This document shows positions 51,193 to 60,375 of a stretch of 64,000 nucleotides of DNA, one piece after another. Source of the DNA: JBQTIU01 sp052387815. GTDB lineage: Bacteria > Pseudomonadota > Alphaproteobacteria > CACIAM-22H2. The stretch is taken from assembly GCA_052387815.1 (NCBI GenBank), contig JBQTIU010000013.1, positions 62,001 through 126,000 on the forward strand, in the 5' to 3' direction. The notes beneath the pieces were generated by a model, which searched no databases, had not been told where the DNA came from, and saw only the letters and a program-made list of their open reading frames with translations. Each line of letters opens with the position of its first letter. Position 1 is the stretch's first letter. Made by a program: the position numbers and the translations under genes.

Positions 51193-52167
51193 TCAGTGTA
51201 CGCTGGGCGCCTTGAGGAAATCGTAGCGGCTCGCCGATTTGACGGTGATGGGAATGGCGGCGCCCTCGCGCCGCAGGTTCAAGCGCACCGCCGCCCCGGA
51301 CGCGCCGGCGGCCCAGATCTGCCGGTACATCGCCGATAGCTCGCGCACCGGCTCGCCGTTGACCTCGGCGACGACGTCGCCGACCTCGACCCCCGCCTTG
51401 TGGGCGGGCCCGCCGGTCGACAGGCCGGCCACCACGAGCCGGTCGAGATTCTCGACCGTGTACATGCCGAGCCAGGGTCGTGGCGGTGTCCTGGTTCGGC
51501 CGAGCTGCCGCAGATCGGCGAGGATCGGCTTGAGCGCATCGATGGGTACGAACATGTTGATATCTTCCGTATGCCCGCCGGCATGCGCCCCCTCGAGGCG
51601 CAAGGAGCCGATGCCCAGGAGCGCGCCGTCGGCGTCGATGAGCGCGGCGCCGCCCCAGCTCGGATGCGCCGGCGCGGTGAACAGGGCGTCCTCGAGCAGG
51701 TACTCCCAGTAGCCGGCGAATTCGTGTCTGGCGACGACGCGAGCCGAGAGCGCCCGCTTGAGGCCGCCGTGTCCGGCGATGATGACTTGGTCGCCGACCC
51801 GGGCCGCGCCCGAGTCGCCGAGGCGCAAGGGCGGCACCGACAGGCGCCCCAGCGCCTGGACGAGGCCGAAGCCCGTATCCTGGTCGTATCCCGCCGCGTG
51901 CCCGGCCACGACCTGGCCGCCCTCGGCCGCGAGCCAGATGGTTTGCGCCTCGACGACCAGGTAGCCGATGGTGAGCACCAGGCCGTCGTCGCCGATCAAG
52001 ACGCCATGGCCCTCGCGCCCGGTGCCGAGGATATGCGCCGTGAAGGCGTCATCCGGAATCTCCGACCTGACCGCGACGACCGAGGCCAGCGCACGGCCGA
52101 GATCGAAGGCGCACTTCCCCGGGTCCGGCCGGTGGGCGGCGAGGACGGCCCAGTCTTTGTCGCTCAT
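51193..52167 (-). CDS. S1C-type protease-PDZ homologue lacking the catalytic triad
   Basis: 324 aa from ATG 52167 (MSDKDWAV). The fold is HtrA/DegP-like: protease-like domain about 30-210, then a PDZ domain (MYTVENLDRLVVAGLSTGGP, then AHKAGVEVGDVVAEVNGEPV). Aligned to DegP, the His position is Tyr (LTIGYLV for xTNNHVV), the Asp position is Gly (TGFGLVQ for SDIALIQ) and the Ser position is Trp (HPSWGGAAL for GNSGGAL), so it should not be an active protease. No signal peptide is evident. It may act as a PDZ-based scaffold or chaperone. Confidence 0.75.
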   Translation of the reverse strand: MSDKDWAVLAAHRPDPGKCAFDLGRALASVVAVRSEIPDDAFTAHILGTGREGHGVLIGDDGLVLTIGYLVVEAQTIWLAAEGGQVVAGHAAGYDQDTGFGLVQALGRLSVPPLRLGDSGAARVGDQVIIAGHGGLKRALSARVVARHEFAGYWEYLLEDALFTAPAHPSWGGAALIDADGALLGIGSLRLEGAHAGGHTEDINMFVPIDALKPILADLRQLGRTRTPPRPWLGMYTVENLDRLVVAGLSTGGPAHKAGVEVGDVVAEVNGEPVRELSAMYRQIWAAGASGAAVRLNLRREGAAIPITVKSASRYDFLKAPSVH

Positions 52168-52260
52168 CCTCTCGAACCTTTCGCGGCAAGCCCCGGGCAA
52201 CCGTGCGGCCGGCCACCCCGGAAGTCAATCCCGTTGGCGCGCGGTGAAGCGATCCTGCGC

Positions 52261-53862
52261 TCAGTTGCGGGCGAGATACGCTCGGGCCGCAACCAGTTCC
52301 GGGCGCTCGGTGTCGGCCGACGCCGCGAGGCCGACCAGCGCCGCGAAATGTCGCTTCGCCGTTTCTCGCTCGCCCGCGCGCTCGGCCGCCTGCGCCGCGC
52401 CGTGGACGGCCCGGAACCGGTTGGGCTCCTTCTTGAGGACGGCCTCGAACGCGGCGAGGGCGAGGGCCGGCATGCCCCGCTCCAAGAGCATCTCTGCGAG
52501 CAGCTCGCGGGCCGGGGCGAGCGGGCCGGGCGTTACCGGATGCTTGTCGGTCCCATCCTCGAGGTCCGTGGCGGCGCGCATGGCGTCCAGCGCGTCGTCG
52601 AACCGGCCTTCCGCGTGCGCCAGCCACGCCGAGGCGATCTCGTGCTGGATCGCGACCTGTTCCGCCCAGTAGGCGTCCTTGGCTTCGCGGAGCTTGCCAA
52701 CCGAACCGGCCAGTTTCGCGATCGCCTCCCTGGCGGCCGTCGAGTCCTTGAGGCGCGCCCGTCCGAGCGCATTGGCAAAATGGGTGATCGCGTCGACGTA
52801 CAGGAAGCGGCTCGGCCGCACCGCGAGCGAAGCGGCTTCCGACCACGCGCCGCGTTCGATGGCGTACCGCGCCGAAGCGGCCGCGAGGGCGAAAAAACTT
52901 CCGAAGCGGCCCGGATCGATGCCCGTCGCCTCGTTCATCTCGGCGAGCGTTTCGCGCGCGCGGCGGTCGCGCCCCGTTTGCAAATAGGCATAGACGAGAT
53001 AGTCCATCGCATGGAGCCGGTCGCCGGGCTCGTTCTCGGCTCTTGCCGCCTCGGCGGAGGCGATATTGGAGGCGATCGAGTCGTCCCAGTGCCCGAGCCG
53101 CGTGAAGATGTGCGAGGGCATGTGCTGCGCGTGCGGCGCGGACGGCGCGATCTTGGCGTAGCGTTGGGCGGCGGCGACCCCGTGGGGCGCGAGCGCCGGG
53201 TAGTCGTAGGTGTGGATGAGATAATGGGCGACCCCCGGGTGGTTCGGCTGCGCCGCAAAGATCTTCTCCAGGATCGCCGCCGCCTTGAGCTGATTGGCGA
53301 AGGTCTTGTCGGTGGGCAGGGCCGCGACGTTGAGGGCGAGGGCGTAGAAGATGGAAGCCTCGATGTCGTCGGGATAGCGCGCGCCAAGGCGTTCCATCGC
53401 CGCGAGGTAGGCAACAACCCGGGCGCGATGGTCGAGCTTGTCATGGTCGCCATAGAACGCCGCGATCGCTTCGAGGTAATCGCGTTCGCGCTCCGTCTTC
53501 GCGCCGGCGGCCCTGCCCTGGTCGACGGTGGCGAGCCCGTCGCCAAGGTTCTTCGCCGGCGGCGCCGAAAACGGATTGTAGAGAAGGCTCATCGCGATCC
53601 CCCAGTAGGCGATGGCGCAGGAGGGGTCGGTCTTGAGCACTTCGGAATAGGCGGCGTGCGCGGCCCGGTACCAGAAGGAATGCTGGAGCGCCATGGCGCG
53701 GTCGAACGGAAGCTGCGCCTCGGCGCTGCACGAGGTCGGGAACTTGACCTCGCCGAGCCGCTCCGCGCCGTGCCCGCTTGCTTGCGCCTGGGCCAGCGGC
53801 GCGAGGAGCAGTACCGCAGACGCGAGGCGAGCCAAGAAGCGCTTGGTCCGTATGTCGATCAT
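52261..53862 (-). CDS. Secreted TPR-repeat protein
   Basis: 533 aa with a signal peptide (cleavage near AQAQAS). HAAYSEVLKTDPSCAIAYWG, MAMSLL-like segment AMSLLYNPFSAPP, FAAQPNHPGVAHYLIHTYDY and HAQHMPSHIFTRLGHWDDSI are recurrent in this tetratricopeptide family, which often occurs with proteases or copper enzymes. TPR-like helices run through about 40-520. Probably a protein-interaction scaffold in the periplasm; no enzyme motif is visible. Confidence 0.7.
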   Translation of the reverse strand: MIDIRTKRFLARLASAVLLLAPLAQAQASGHGAERLGEVKFPTSCSAEAQLPFDRAMALQHSFWYRAAHAAYSEVLKTDPSCAIAYWGIAMSLLYNPFSAPPAKNLGDGLATVDQGRAAGAKTERERDYLEAIAAFYGDHDKLDHRARVVAYLAAMERLGARYPDDIEASIFYALALNVAALPTDKTFANQLKAAAILEKIFAAQPNHPGVAHYLIHTYDYPALAPHGVAAAQRYAKIAPSAPHAQHMPSHIFTRLGHWDDSIASNIASAEAARAENEPGDRLHAMDYLVYAYLQTGRDRRARETLAEMNEATGIDPGRFGSFFALAAASARYAIERGAWSEAASLAVRPSRFLYVDAITHFANALGRARLKDSTAAREAIAKLAGSVGKLREAKDAYWAEQVAIQHEIASAWLAHAEGRFDDALDAMRAATDLEDGTDKHPVTPGPLAPARELLAEMLLERGMPALALAAFEAVLKKEPNRFRAVHGAAQAAERAGERETAKRHFAALVGLAASADTERPELVAARAYLARN

Positions 53863-54005
53863 GGCTTCCCCCGGATTTCGAATCTTGATGTTGATCGGTT
53901 GTCAAAGTCCAACGGGGTGTCGTAATCATAGCGAAAGGGGACACTTAGCGGAACTCGTATCGCTTCTGTGCCGAGCCCCGTCACCCCACCGCCCCAGCTT
54001 CGGGC

Positions 54006-54011
54006 TATAAT
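54006..54011 (+). promoter_or_regulatory. Candidate -10 element of the carbonic anhydrase gene
   Basis: A perfect TATAAT is present about 80 bp upstream of the carbonic anhydrase ATG, on the coding strand. A matching -35 box is not clear, so the promoter call rests on the -10 only. Confidence 0.4.
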
Positions 54012-54089
54012 GCCGACGGCACTCTCGTAATCCCTGGTCCTAAATCGGGGGGTAGGTCACTTCCCGTCCAATCCGTGGAGGTCCATACC

Positions 54090-54680
54090 ATGAGCAAAAT
54101 CACCGACGAGGTCATTGCTGCCAATCTCGCCTACGCAAAGGACTTCGGAAAAAAGGCGGAGTTGCCTCTGCCGCCGGCTCGGCGCTTTGCCATTCTCACG
54201 TGCATGGACGCGCGTCTTGACCCGGCAAAATACGCCGGTCTTGCCGAAGGCGACGCGCACGTGTTTCGAAATGCGGGCGGGCGAGCCAGCGACGATGCAA
54301 TCCGCTCGCTCGTCATCTCTCATAAGCTGCTCGGCACGCGCGAGTGGTTCGTCATTCATCACACGAACTGCGGCATGGAATTGTTCACCAACGAAATCAT
54401 GGGGGAGCTCCTTGCCGGCAGTCTCAACACCGCAACGCTGACCGGCGGCGATTGGCGAAATTCCGACACGAGCGGCGGGTCGACCGAGGGCCGGTACGTC
54501 AATTGGCTGACGATTAAATCCCAGGCCGAAAGCGTGTGCCATGACGTCCGCCGCATCCGTAATCATCCGTTGGTGCCGCGGAGCATCCCGATTTACGGAT
54601 ACATTTACGACGTCCGAAGCGGGCGTCTGAATGAAGTTCCCGACGCGACGGCATTGGGTCGACCGGCGACCCCCGTTTGA
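54090..54680 (+). CDS. Beta-carbonic anhydrase-like protein
   Basis: 196 aa from ATG 54090 with GGAGG upstream. It interconverts CO2 and bicarbonate with zinc. FAILTCMDARLDPAKYAGLA holds the zinc Cys and the Asp-Arg dyad, and VIHHTNCGMELFTNEIMGEL the His-x2-Cys ligands, so the metal site (C..H..C) is intact. HVFRNAGGRASDDAIRSLVI is also typical. This belongs to the short beta-CA group (about 190 aa). The gene looks less G+C-rich than its surroundings. Confidence 0.88.
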   Translation: MSKITDEVIAANLAYAKDFGKKAELPLPPARRFAILTCMDARLDPAKYAGLAEGDAHVFRNAGGRASDDAIRSLVISHKLLGTREWFVIHHTNCGMELFTNEIMGELLAGSLNTATLTGGDWRNSDTSGGSTEGRYVNWLTIKSQAESVCHDVRRIRNHPLVPRSIPIYGYIYDVRSGRLNEVPDATALGRPATPV

Positions 54681-54697
54681 CCGCGAGAGGGCTTGCG

Positions 54698-55471
54698 CTA
54701 CGCGGGGCTCAACACCACTGCCTGGCAGGCTTGGCCGATCGCGCCGCGGCGGTCGTGGATCACGGTCGCGGTGATGCCGAGCCCGTTCGGCATCCAGCGC
54801 GGCGTCCCGTCGAGCCCGACCCATTCCTCGCCCGCCGCCAGGTCGGGCAGGCGCGCCAGATGCACGGTCAGGTCCGCGTTCGGGAACGCGCCCACCACCG
54901 GCCGCTCGAAGCCGTCCGGCTTGCTGGTTCCGGTCGACCAGTCGGCCAGGGCCGCGATGTAGGCGAGCGGCGTCGGCGCGTGCGCAAGCGGCCGGGTCAT
55001 TCGCACCCACATGAAGCCCGCGCTCCGGCGGCGGAACTCGCACACATCTCCGAACCAGACTCCTCTGAATTCAGGCGGTCGGACCATGACCACGAGACAG
55101 GCCTCGGGCGCGCCCGCCTGCGCCGCCGGCGCGGCGAGGCCGGGGATGTCCTGCGGCCGGCCGAAGACGGCGGTGGCGGTCGCCGAGACCTTGTCCGCGG
55201 CCCTGAGCTCGGCACCGAGCACCAGCACGCGCCGGCCTTCGCGCACGATTCCGGCATCGACCTCGAAGGCCTTGAGCGGCGTCGGGCGCAGGAGCTGGAC
55301 GTGGAGGGCCAGCGGTTGCAGCCCGTGGCGCCCGTGCACCAGGTCCTCCATGGCGAGCGCCAACGCCGCCGCGACCGGGCCGCCATGCAAGCCGCCGAAC
55401 GGGCCGCCGGCCTCGGGCACCGGAAGGAAGGACCGGCCGTGGCGGGACAGGATCGGGGCCGACGAGCGCAT
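54698..55471 (-). CDS. Acyl-CoA thioesterase family protein
   Basis: 257 aa, TesB-like double hotdog. GGPFGGLHGGPVAAALALAM (about 22-41) and LHVQLLRPTPLKAFEVDAGI are typical of the first hotdog domain; DWSTGTSKPDGFERPVVGAF and FPNADLTVHLARLPDLAAGE of the second (with the catalytic Asp in PNADLT). It hydrolyses acyl-CoA thioesters; specificity unknown. AAGGA lies upstream of ATG 55471. Confidence 0.8.
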   Translation of the reverse strand: MRSSAPILSRHGRSFLPVPEAGGPFGGLHGGPVAAALALAMEDLVHGRHGLQPLALHVQLLRPTPLKAFEVDAGIVREGRRVLVLGAELRAADKVSATATAVFGRPQDIPGLAAPAAQAGAPEACLVVMVRPPEFRGVWFGDVCEFRRRSAGFMWVRMTRPLAHAPTPLAYIAALADWSTGTSKPDGFERPVVGAFPNADLTVHLARLPDLAAGEEWVGLDGTPRWMPNGLGITATVIHDRRGAIGQACQAVVLSPA

Positions 55472-55505
55472 GGGGATCCTTTTTGAGCGGTAGGCCCGGC
55501 CGCCG

Positions 55506-56135
55506 TCACGGCGCCGGCAGGTTGATCGCCCCGATGCGCCAGGGGTGGCCAGGGATGGACCCCGCCACGTGGTCGATGCGGGTGAGCGACAGCGTATCGA
55601 TGGTGAAGGCCAGCGCCGCTTCAGGCGCGAGGTCGAGGGCCACGGCGAGTGCGGCGCGGATCGACCCGCCATGGGCGACGACGACGATGTCGCGCCCGGC
55701 GTGGTCCGTGGTCCGGCGCTCGATCGCCGACTGCACGCGCGCGATCACCTGGACGAAGCTCTCGCCGCCCGGCGGCGTCGCATGGGCCGCGGCCAGCCAG
55801 AACCGGTGACGGCCCTCGCCGCGGCCGTAGGCGCCGATCTCGTCGTAGGTGCGGCCCTGCCAGTCGCCGAAATTTTGCTCGACGAAATCGGGCTCGACCT
55901 CGGGACCAGGCGGCGCCCCGCGCCTGCCCCAGGCCTGGCGGATGGCGGCGGCGGTCGCCTGCGTGCGGCGGAGCTGGGTGGCGAGCCAGACCGCCCCCTC
56001 GGGCAGACGGGCCGCCAGCGCCGCGATGGCGGCCGCATCCGAGGTGTCGGCCGGCACGTCGCGCTGGCCGTAGACGCGGCCGCCGGGATCGAGGACCGGG
56101 GCATGGCGGATCCACCACCAGCGGGTGTCGATCAT
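55506..56135 (-). CDS. cobC: Histidine phosphatase, probable alpha-ribazole-5'-phosphate phosphatase (CobC)
   Basis: 209 aa. The WWIRHAPVLDPGGRVYGQRD block carries the RHxP catalytic His at the N-terminus; VVVAHGGSIRAALAVAL has the second catalytic His. PDFVEQNFGDWQGRTYDEIG is shared with CobC-type phosphatases. In the CobC role it removes the phosphate of alpha-ribazole phosphate or adenosylcobalamin phosphate. The position next to cobS and cobT supports this specificity, which sequence alone does not prove. Confidence 0.8.
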   Translation of the reverse strand: MIDTRWWWIRHAPVLDPGGRVYGQRDVPADTSDAAAIAALAARLPEGAVWLATQLRRTQATAAAIRQAWGRRGAPPGPEVEPDFVEQNFGDWQGRTYDEIGAYGRGEGRHRFWLAAAHATPPGGESFVQVIARVQSAIERRTTDHAGRDIVVVAHGGSIRAALAVALDLAPEAALAFTIDTLSLTRIDHVAGSIPGHPWRIGAINLPAP

Positions 56136-56140
56136 CGGCC

Positions 56141-56947
56141 TCACCACGGGCTCGCCAGGAAAGCGAGGAGGACGGCAATTTCGCCCGCCTGCTGGATGGC
56201 GCCGAGAGTGTCGCCGGTATGGCCGCCGAAGCGCCGCCAGGCAAGCCGGGCAAGGCCGCAGGCGACGAGCCCGCACGTCGCCGCCGCCACCGCGCCGGCG
56301 ACCGGCCCCAGGCAGAGGATAGCGAGCGCCGCTCCGATCATGCCGGCGTCGACCACGCGGCGGCGATCCGGGCGGCCGGCGGCGAAGGCGAGACCGTCGC
56401 GACGCGCCGGCTCGGTCCAGAACATGACCGCCGGCAGGACGGCGCGCGAGAGCGCGGCGGCGGCGACCAAAAGAAGCGTCGCCTCGCCCGCCCAGCCGGC
56501 ATGGGACAGCGCTTCGGCGCGCAAGAGAACGGCGAAGATCAGCGCCAGCGCGCCATATACGCCGATGCGGCTCTCGCGCATGATGGCCAGGCGTTGGTCT
56601 CGGTCGGCGCCGCCGAGCGCGTCGGCGGCATCTGCGAGCCCATCCTCGTGAAGCGCGCCGGTGATCGTGATCATCGCCACGATGGCGAGGAGCGCCGCGA
56701 CCCGCGATGAAAGCCCGGCCACATCGGCGAGCGCATAGGCCGCGCCGCCGATTAGCCCCACCCCGGCGCCAATCAGGGGAAAGGCGCGCACTGCGGCGCC
56801 GAGCGGCTGGCCCGCTTCGATGGCCCCGAGGCGCACTGGCAGCCGGGTCAAGAACAGCGTGGCGATGCGGAGCTCCGCCATCCACCCCAACACGGGAGCG
56901 GCCGGTCGGCCGGCGGAATCGGGTGGAACGGGCGAGGGATCGAGCAT
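56141..56947 (-). CDS. cobS: Adenosylcobinamide-GDP ribazoletransferase (cobalamin synthase)
   Basis: 268 aa polytopic membrane protein (CobS/CobV). It joins adenosylcobinamide-GDP with alpha-ribazole (phosphate). RIATLFLTRLPVRLGAIEAG, AFPLIGAGVGLIGGAAYALA, TGALHEDGLADAADALGGAD (Asp-rich Mg site) and RIGVYGALALIFAVLLRAEA are family-specific. Five bases lie between it and cobC. This is the membrane ribazoletransferase, not the CobS chelatase subunit. Confidence 0.95.
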   Translation of the reverse strand: MLDPSPVPPDSAGRPAAPVLGWMAELRIATLFLTRLPVRLGAIEAGQPLGAAVRAFPLIGAGVGLIGGAAYALADVAGLSSRVAALLAIVAMITITGALHEDGLADAADALGGADRDQRLAIMRESRIGVYGALALIFAVLLRAEALSHAGWAGEATLLLVAAAALSRAVLPAVMFWTEPARRDGLAFAAGRPDRRRVVDAGMIGAALAILCLGPVAGAVAAATCGLVACGLARLAWRRFGGHTGDTLGAIQQAGEIAVLLAFLASPW

Positions 56948-57035
56948 CGCGACGACAGCTTTTATTTGTGGCGCAATCCGTCCCCATATAGGACAGTCGC
57001 GTCCCGCCGCCAATCCGTTTCCCGCCGCAGGCTCG

Positions 57036-58067
57036 ATGATCCCCGCAAGCGAACCGGTCCCCAACTTCGCCGAGATCCGCGCGCTCATCGCCGAGCTCCC
57101 GGGGCCCGACCTCGAGTCAGGCGCGCGGGCGGCGGCCCGCGAGGCCGAGCTCACCAAGCCCGCCGGCGCGCTCGGCCGGCTCGAGGAGATCGCGCGGTTC
57201 CTCGCCACCTGGCAGGGCCGCCACCCGCCGCGACTCGATCGGCCCCGGGTGTGCGTGTTCGCCGGCAATCATGGCGTGGCGGCCCACGGCGTCTCCGCCT
57301 ATCCGGCCGAAGTGACCCGGCAGATGGTCGACAATTTCCGGCGCGGCGGGGCGGCGGTGAACCAGCTCTGCAAGACGGTCGACGCCGATTTGAGGGTCTT
57401 CGAGATGGGGCTCGAGCGGCCGACCCGCGACTTCACGGACGCGCCGGCGATGGACGAGGCGGAATGCGCGCGCGCGATCGCCTACGGCATGATGGCGGTC
57501 GAGCCCGGGCTCGACGTGCTGTGCCTCGGCGAGATGGGCATCGCCAACACGACCTCGGCCGCGGCGCTGTGCCTGGCGCTGTTCGGCGGCACCGCGGCCG
57601 AGTGGACGGGGCCCGGCACCGGCGTCCAGGGGCCAGCGCTGGCGCGCAAGATCGAGGTCGTGGCCGCCGGCGTGCGGCGCCACCGGGAATGGCTCGACGA
57701 TCCCTTGGAAGCGCTGCGCCGGCTCGGCGGGCACGAACTGGCGGCCATTGCCGGCGCGGTGATTGCCGCGCGGCTGGCGCGCACGCCCGTGCTGCTCGAT
57801 GGCTTCGCCGCGACCGCCGCCGCCGCCGTCCTGTTCGCCCTCGATCGCCGCGCCCTCGACCACTGCCTGATCGCGCACCTCTCGGCCGAGCCCGGCCATC
57901 GCCGCCTCATCGAGCGGCTCGGCAAGACGGCGCTGCTCGACCTCGGCCTCAGGCTCGGCGAAGCCTCCGGCGCGGTGCTCGCGGTCTCCATCCTCAAGGC
58001 CGCCGTCGCCTGCCATGCCGGCATGGCGACGTTCGCCGAAGCGGGGGTGAGCGGGCGCCAGGGTTGA
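57036..58067 (+). CDS. cobT: Nicotinate-nucleotide--dimethylbenzimidazole phosphoribosyltransferase
   Basis: 343 aa (CobT/CobU of the lower-ligand branch). It makes alpha-ribazole-5'-phosphate from nicotinate mononucleotide and DMB. LTKPAGALGRLEEIARFLAT, VFAGNHGVAAHGVSAYPAEV, GEMGIANTTSAAAL, then GPGTGVQ and LLDGFAATAAAAVLFALDRR contain the expected substrate loops; the catalytic Glu in HAGMATFAEAGVSG is near the C-terminus. Divergent from cobS; the 88-bp spacer should hold both promoters. Confidence 0.95.
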   Translation: MIPASEPVPNFAEIRALIAELPGPDLESGARAAAREAELTKPAGALGRLEEIARFLATWQGRHPPRLDRPRVCVFAGNHGVAAHGVSAYPAEVTRQMVDNFRRGGAAVNQLCKTVDADLRVFEMGLERPTRDFTDAPAMDEAECARAIAYGMMAVEPGLDVLCLGEMGIANTTSAAALCLALFGGTAAEWTGPGTGVQGPALARKIEVVAAGVRRHREWLDDPLEALRRLGGHELAAIAGAVIAARLARTPVLLDGFAATAAAAVLFALDRRALDHCLIAHLSAEPGHRRLIERLGKTALLDLGLRLGEASGAVLAVSILKAAVACHAGMATFAEAGVSGRQG

Positions 58068-58224
58068 CGACACCGAGTTCGGGTTGCTTCTTCCGGGTGT
58101 GCTCGCCGTCACTTACATACACCTGTATACCAATCATAAACCCCGCCCGCCGCATCGGGGGGCAAGGGCTTGACGGCGGGGTGCCGCCCGGTCGCCAGTG
58201 CCGACCGGAAGGGGCTTTGAACGG

Positions 58225-58713
58225 ATGCCGAATCGGCCGGACTTCGATCCCGCGGCGTTACGGACGCCGCAGGTCGGCCATGCTTACGACTATTGGGCGG
58301 GCAAGCGGGCCGGGCGCGTCATGCCCGCGCGCGCCGACATCGATCCCGCCGAGATGGCCGAGTGGCTTCCCTGCACCATGCTGGTGGACGTGGCCTGGGA
58401 TCCGCTCGATTTCCGGTTCCGGCTGGTCGGCACAGAGATCGTCGACAACTACGGCAGCGACTGGACCGGCCGGCGGCTCAAGGACCTCGATTGCGGCGGC
58501 AAGCTTGCGGAGATCGTCGGCGAATATGCGGCGAGCGTGACCGACAAAACCCCGTCCTACTTCACCGACAGCTACGTTGCGCGAAGCGGCACGTTCATGC
58601 GCTACGAGCGCCTGCTGCTGCCGCTGTCCGCGGACGGCATCGACGTCAACATGTTGCTCGGCGTGCAAATCCCGCTGCGGCTGGAACCCCACGCGGGGCT
58701 CAAGATCGCCTGA
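58225..58713 (+). CDS. PAS-domain protein of the PAS_5 type
   Basis: 162 aa. It resembles the small single-domain PAS proteins (PAS_5/DUF family) abundant in Rhodospirillales: YDYWAGKRAGRVMPARADID, then MLVDVAWDPLDFRFRLVGTE and RYERLLLPLSADGIDVNMLL. No output domain. Ligand unknown. ATG 58225 is chosen at the conserved start with an AAGGGG upstream; GTG 58198 is possible. Confidence 0.75.
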   Translation: MPNRPDFDPAALRTPQVGHAYDYWAGKRAGRVMPARADIDPAEMAEWLPCTMLVDVAWDPLDFRFRLVGTEIVDNYGSDWTGRRLKDLDCGGKLAEIVGEYAASVTDKTPSYFTDSYVARSGTFMRYERLLLPLSADGIDVNMLLGVQIPLRLEPHAGLKIA

Positions 58714-58738
58714 GCCGCTCCGCGGGGCGGGCCGATCC

Positions 58739-59578
58739 CTACTCGCCCGAACCCAAAAGTTGACCGCGTTCGCGCGCCAGCCGGAAGGCGTGCAGGAACA
58801 CGGCCAACGCCACCGCGAAATAGACGAGATTGAGCGCCAGCGATGAGACCATCAGATCGCTACGGAAGACGCCGTCGATCATCGCCGCCCGCATGCCCTC
58901 GAAAACATGGGTCGAGGGCAGCGCCCAGGCGACCGGGCGCAGCCAGACCGGCAGCGTGTCGACCGGGTAATAGACGCCGCTGATCGGCGCCAGGACGAAA
59001 ATCGACGCCCAGGCGAAGCTTTCGGCGGCCAGCCCGAAGCGGATCAAGAGCGCCGACATCAAGAGGCCGACCGACCAGCCCAGCATCACCAAGAGCACGT
59101 AGAAGACCACGAGCTGCGGGCCCAAATCGAACACCGAATAGGCGAACAGCGGAATGGCGAGCAGCGCCGCCGGGAGGACGCCGAACAGCGAGCGCAAGAT
59201 CGACAGGCACATCAGCGCCAGCGCGTATTCGACCGGGCGCAGGGGGGTGACGAACAGATTGGCGAGGTTGCGCGACCACATTTCCTCGAGCAGCGACAGC
59301 GTCATGCCGAACTGGCCGCGGACCAGCACGTCCCACAGCAGGACGGCGCCGATCAACAGCCCGCCCGCCCGCACCACCCAGGCCGAGTGGTTGGCGAGGA
59401 AGACGGTCATGAAGCCCCACACGACCATCTGCAGGATCGGCCAGTACATGAGGTCGAAAACCCGCGTCCACGACGAGCGCATGAGGTAGAAATGGCGCCG
59501 CAGGATGGCGCCGATCCGCCGCAGCGAGCCGTGGGGATCGATGTCCCGCGCCCAGCCCGAAGCCGGCGGCGCGCTCAT
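58739..59578 (-). CDS. ABC-2 type exporter permease
   Basis: 279 aa. Six hydrophobic segments and the ABC-2 membrane pattern (VFDLMYWPILQMVVWGFMTV, SALLIRFGLAAESFAWASIF, VLAPISGVYYPVDTLP and WLRPVAWALPSTHVFEGMRA). NodJ/YadH-like. It exports an unidentified compound with the ATPase whose gene overlaps the start by 4 bp. Confidence 0.9.
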   Translation of the reverse strand: MSAPPASGWARDIDPHGSLRRIGAILRRHFYLMRSSWTRVFDLMYWPILQMVVWGFMTVFLANHSAWVVRAGGLLIGAVLLWDVLVRGQFGMTLSLLEEMWSRNLANLFVTPLRPVEYALALMCLSILRSLFGVLPAALLAIPLFAYSVFDLGPQLVVFYVLLVMLGWSVGLLMSALLIRFGLAAESFAWASIFVLAPISGVYYPVDTLPVWLRPVAWALPSTHVFEGMRAAMIDGVFRSDLMVSSLALNLVYFAVALAVFLHAFRLARERGQLLGSGE

Positions 59579-60318
59579 TGGGCGGCCTCTCTGCGGTTGC
59601 GCGCGATGTCGAGGAACACCTCCTCGAGCGTGTCGCGGCCGTAGCGGGCGATGAGCGCGGCGGGCGCGCCGCGGTCGACGATATGGCCGGCCTTCATCAT
59701 CAGCACGTCCTCGCACAGGCGCTCGACCTCGGCCATGTTGTGCGAGGCGAGCAGGATCGAGGCGCCCGTCGAGCGCTGGGTGCGCTTGAGGTAGGCGCGG
59801 ACCCAGTCGGCGGTGTCGGGATCGAGGCTCGCCGTCGGCTCGTCGAGCAGCAGCAATTCCGGTTCGTTGAGCAGCGCCTTGGCGAGCGCGACGCGGGTCT
59901 TCTGGCCCGAGGACAGGCTGCCGGTCGCCCGCTTGAGCAGGCCGGTGAAATCGAGGTCCGCCGCCAGGCGAGCGAGCCGCTCGCGCGGGCGGCGCACGCT
60001 GTAGAGCCGGGCGTAGACCGTGAGGTTCTCCTCGACCGTGAGGCGCTGGGGCAGGTCGACATAGGGCGAGGAGAAGTTGAGCCGCGGCAGGACGCGGTGG
60101 CGATGACGGAGCATGTCCTCGCCGAGCACCAGGATCGACCCGCCGGTGGGGATCAAGAGACCGAGCAGCATCGACAGGGTCGTCGTCTTGCCGGCGCCGT
60201 TGCCGCCCAAGAGCCCGGTGGTCAGGCCCTTGTCGACCGTGAAGCTGACGCGCTCGACCGCGGTCACGTCCTTGAATCGCTTGGTGAGGTTTTCAACCTC
60301 GATGACGGGCGGTTCCAT
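59575..60318 (-). CDS. ABC-2 type exporter ATPase
   Basis: 247 aa. Walker A LLGGNGAGKTTTLSMLLGLL, signature GSLSSGQKTRVALAKALLNE, Walker B LLLLDEPTASLDPDTADWVR and switch LASHNMAEVERLCEDVLM are complete. CcmA/NodI/YadG-type ATPase of the exporter formed with the downstream permease. Confidence 0.92.
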   Translation of the reverse strand: MEPPVIEVENLTKRFKDVTAVERVSFTVDKGLTTGLLGGNGAGKTTTLSMLLGLLIPTGGSILVLGEDMLRHRHRVLPRLNFSSPYVDLPQRLTVEENLTVYARLYSVRRPRERLARLAADLDFTGLLKRATGSLSSGQKTRVALAKALLNEPELLLLDEPTASLDPDTADWVRAYLKRTQRSTGASILLASHNMAEVERLCEDVLMMKAGHIVDRGAPAALIARYGRDTLEEVFLDIARNRREAAQ

Positions 60319-60375
60319 GGACGCTTATATGGCGTCAAAACCGGGCCCGGGCCAGCGGTTTCGAGGCGCGGCGGG

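Noticed and set aside
58117..58128. ATACACCTGTAT palindrome upstream of the PAS gene as a LuxR-type box
   Set aside because: Arms are only 5 bp, there is no regulator nearby and it does not match a known box well enough.
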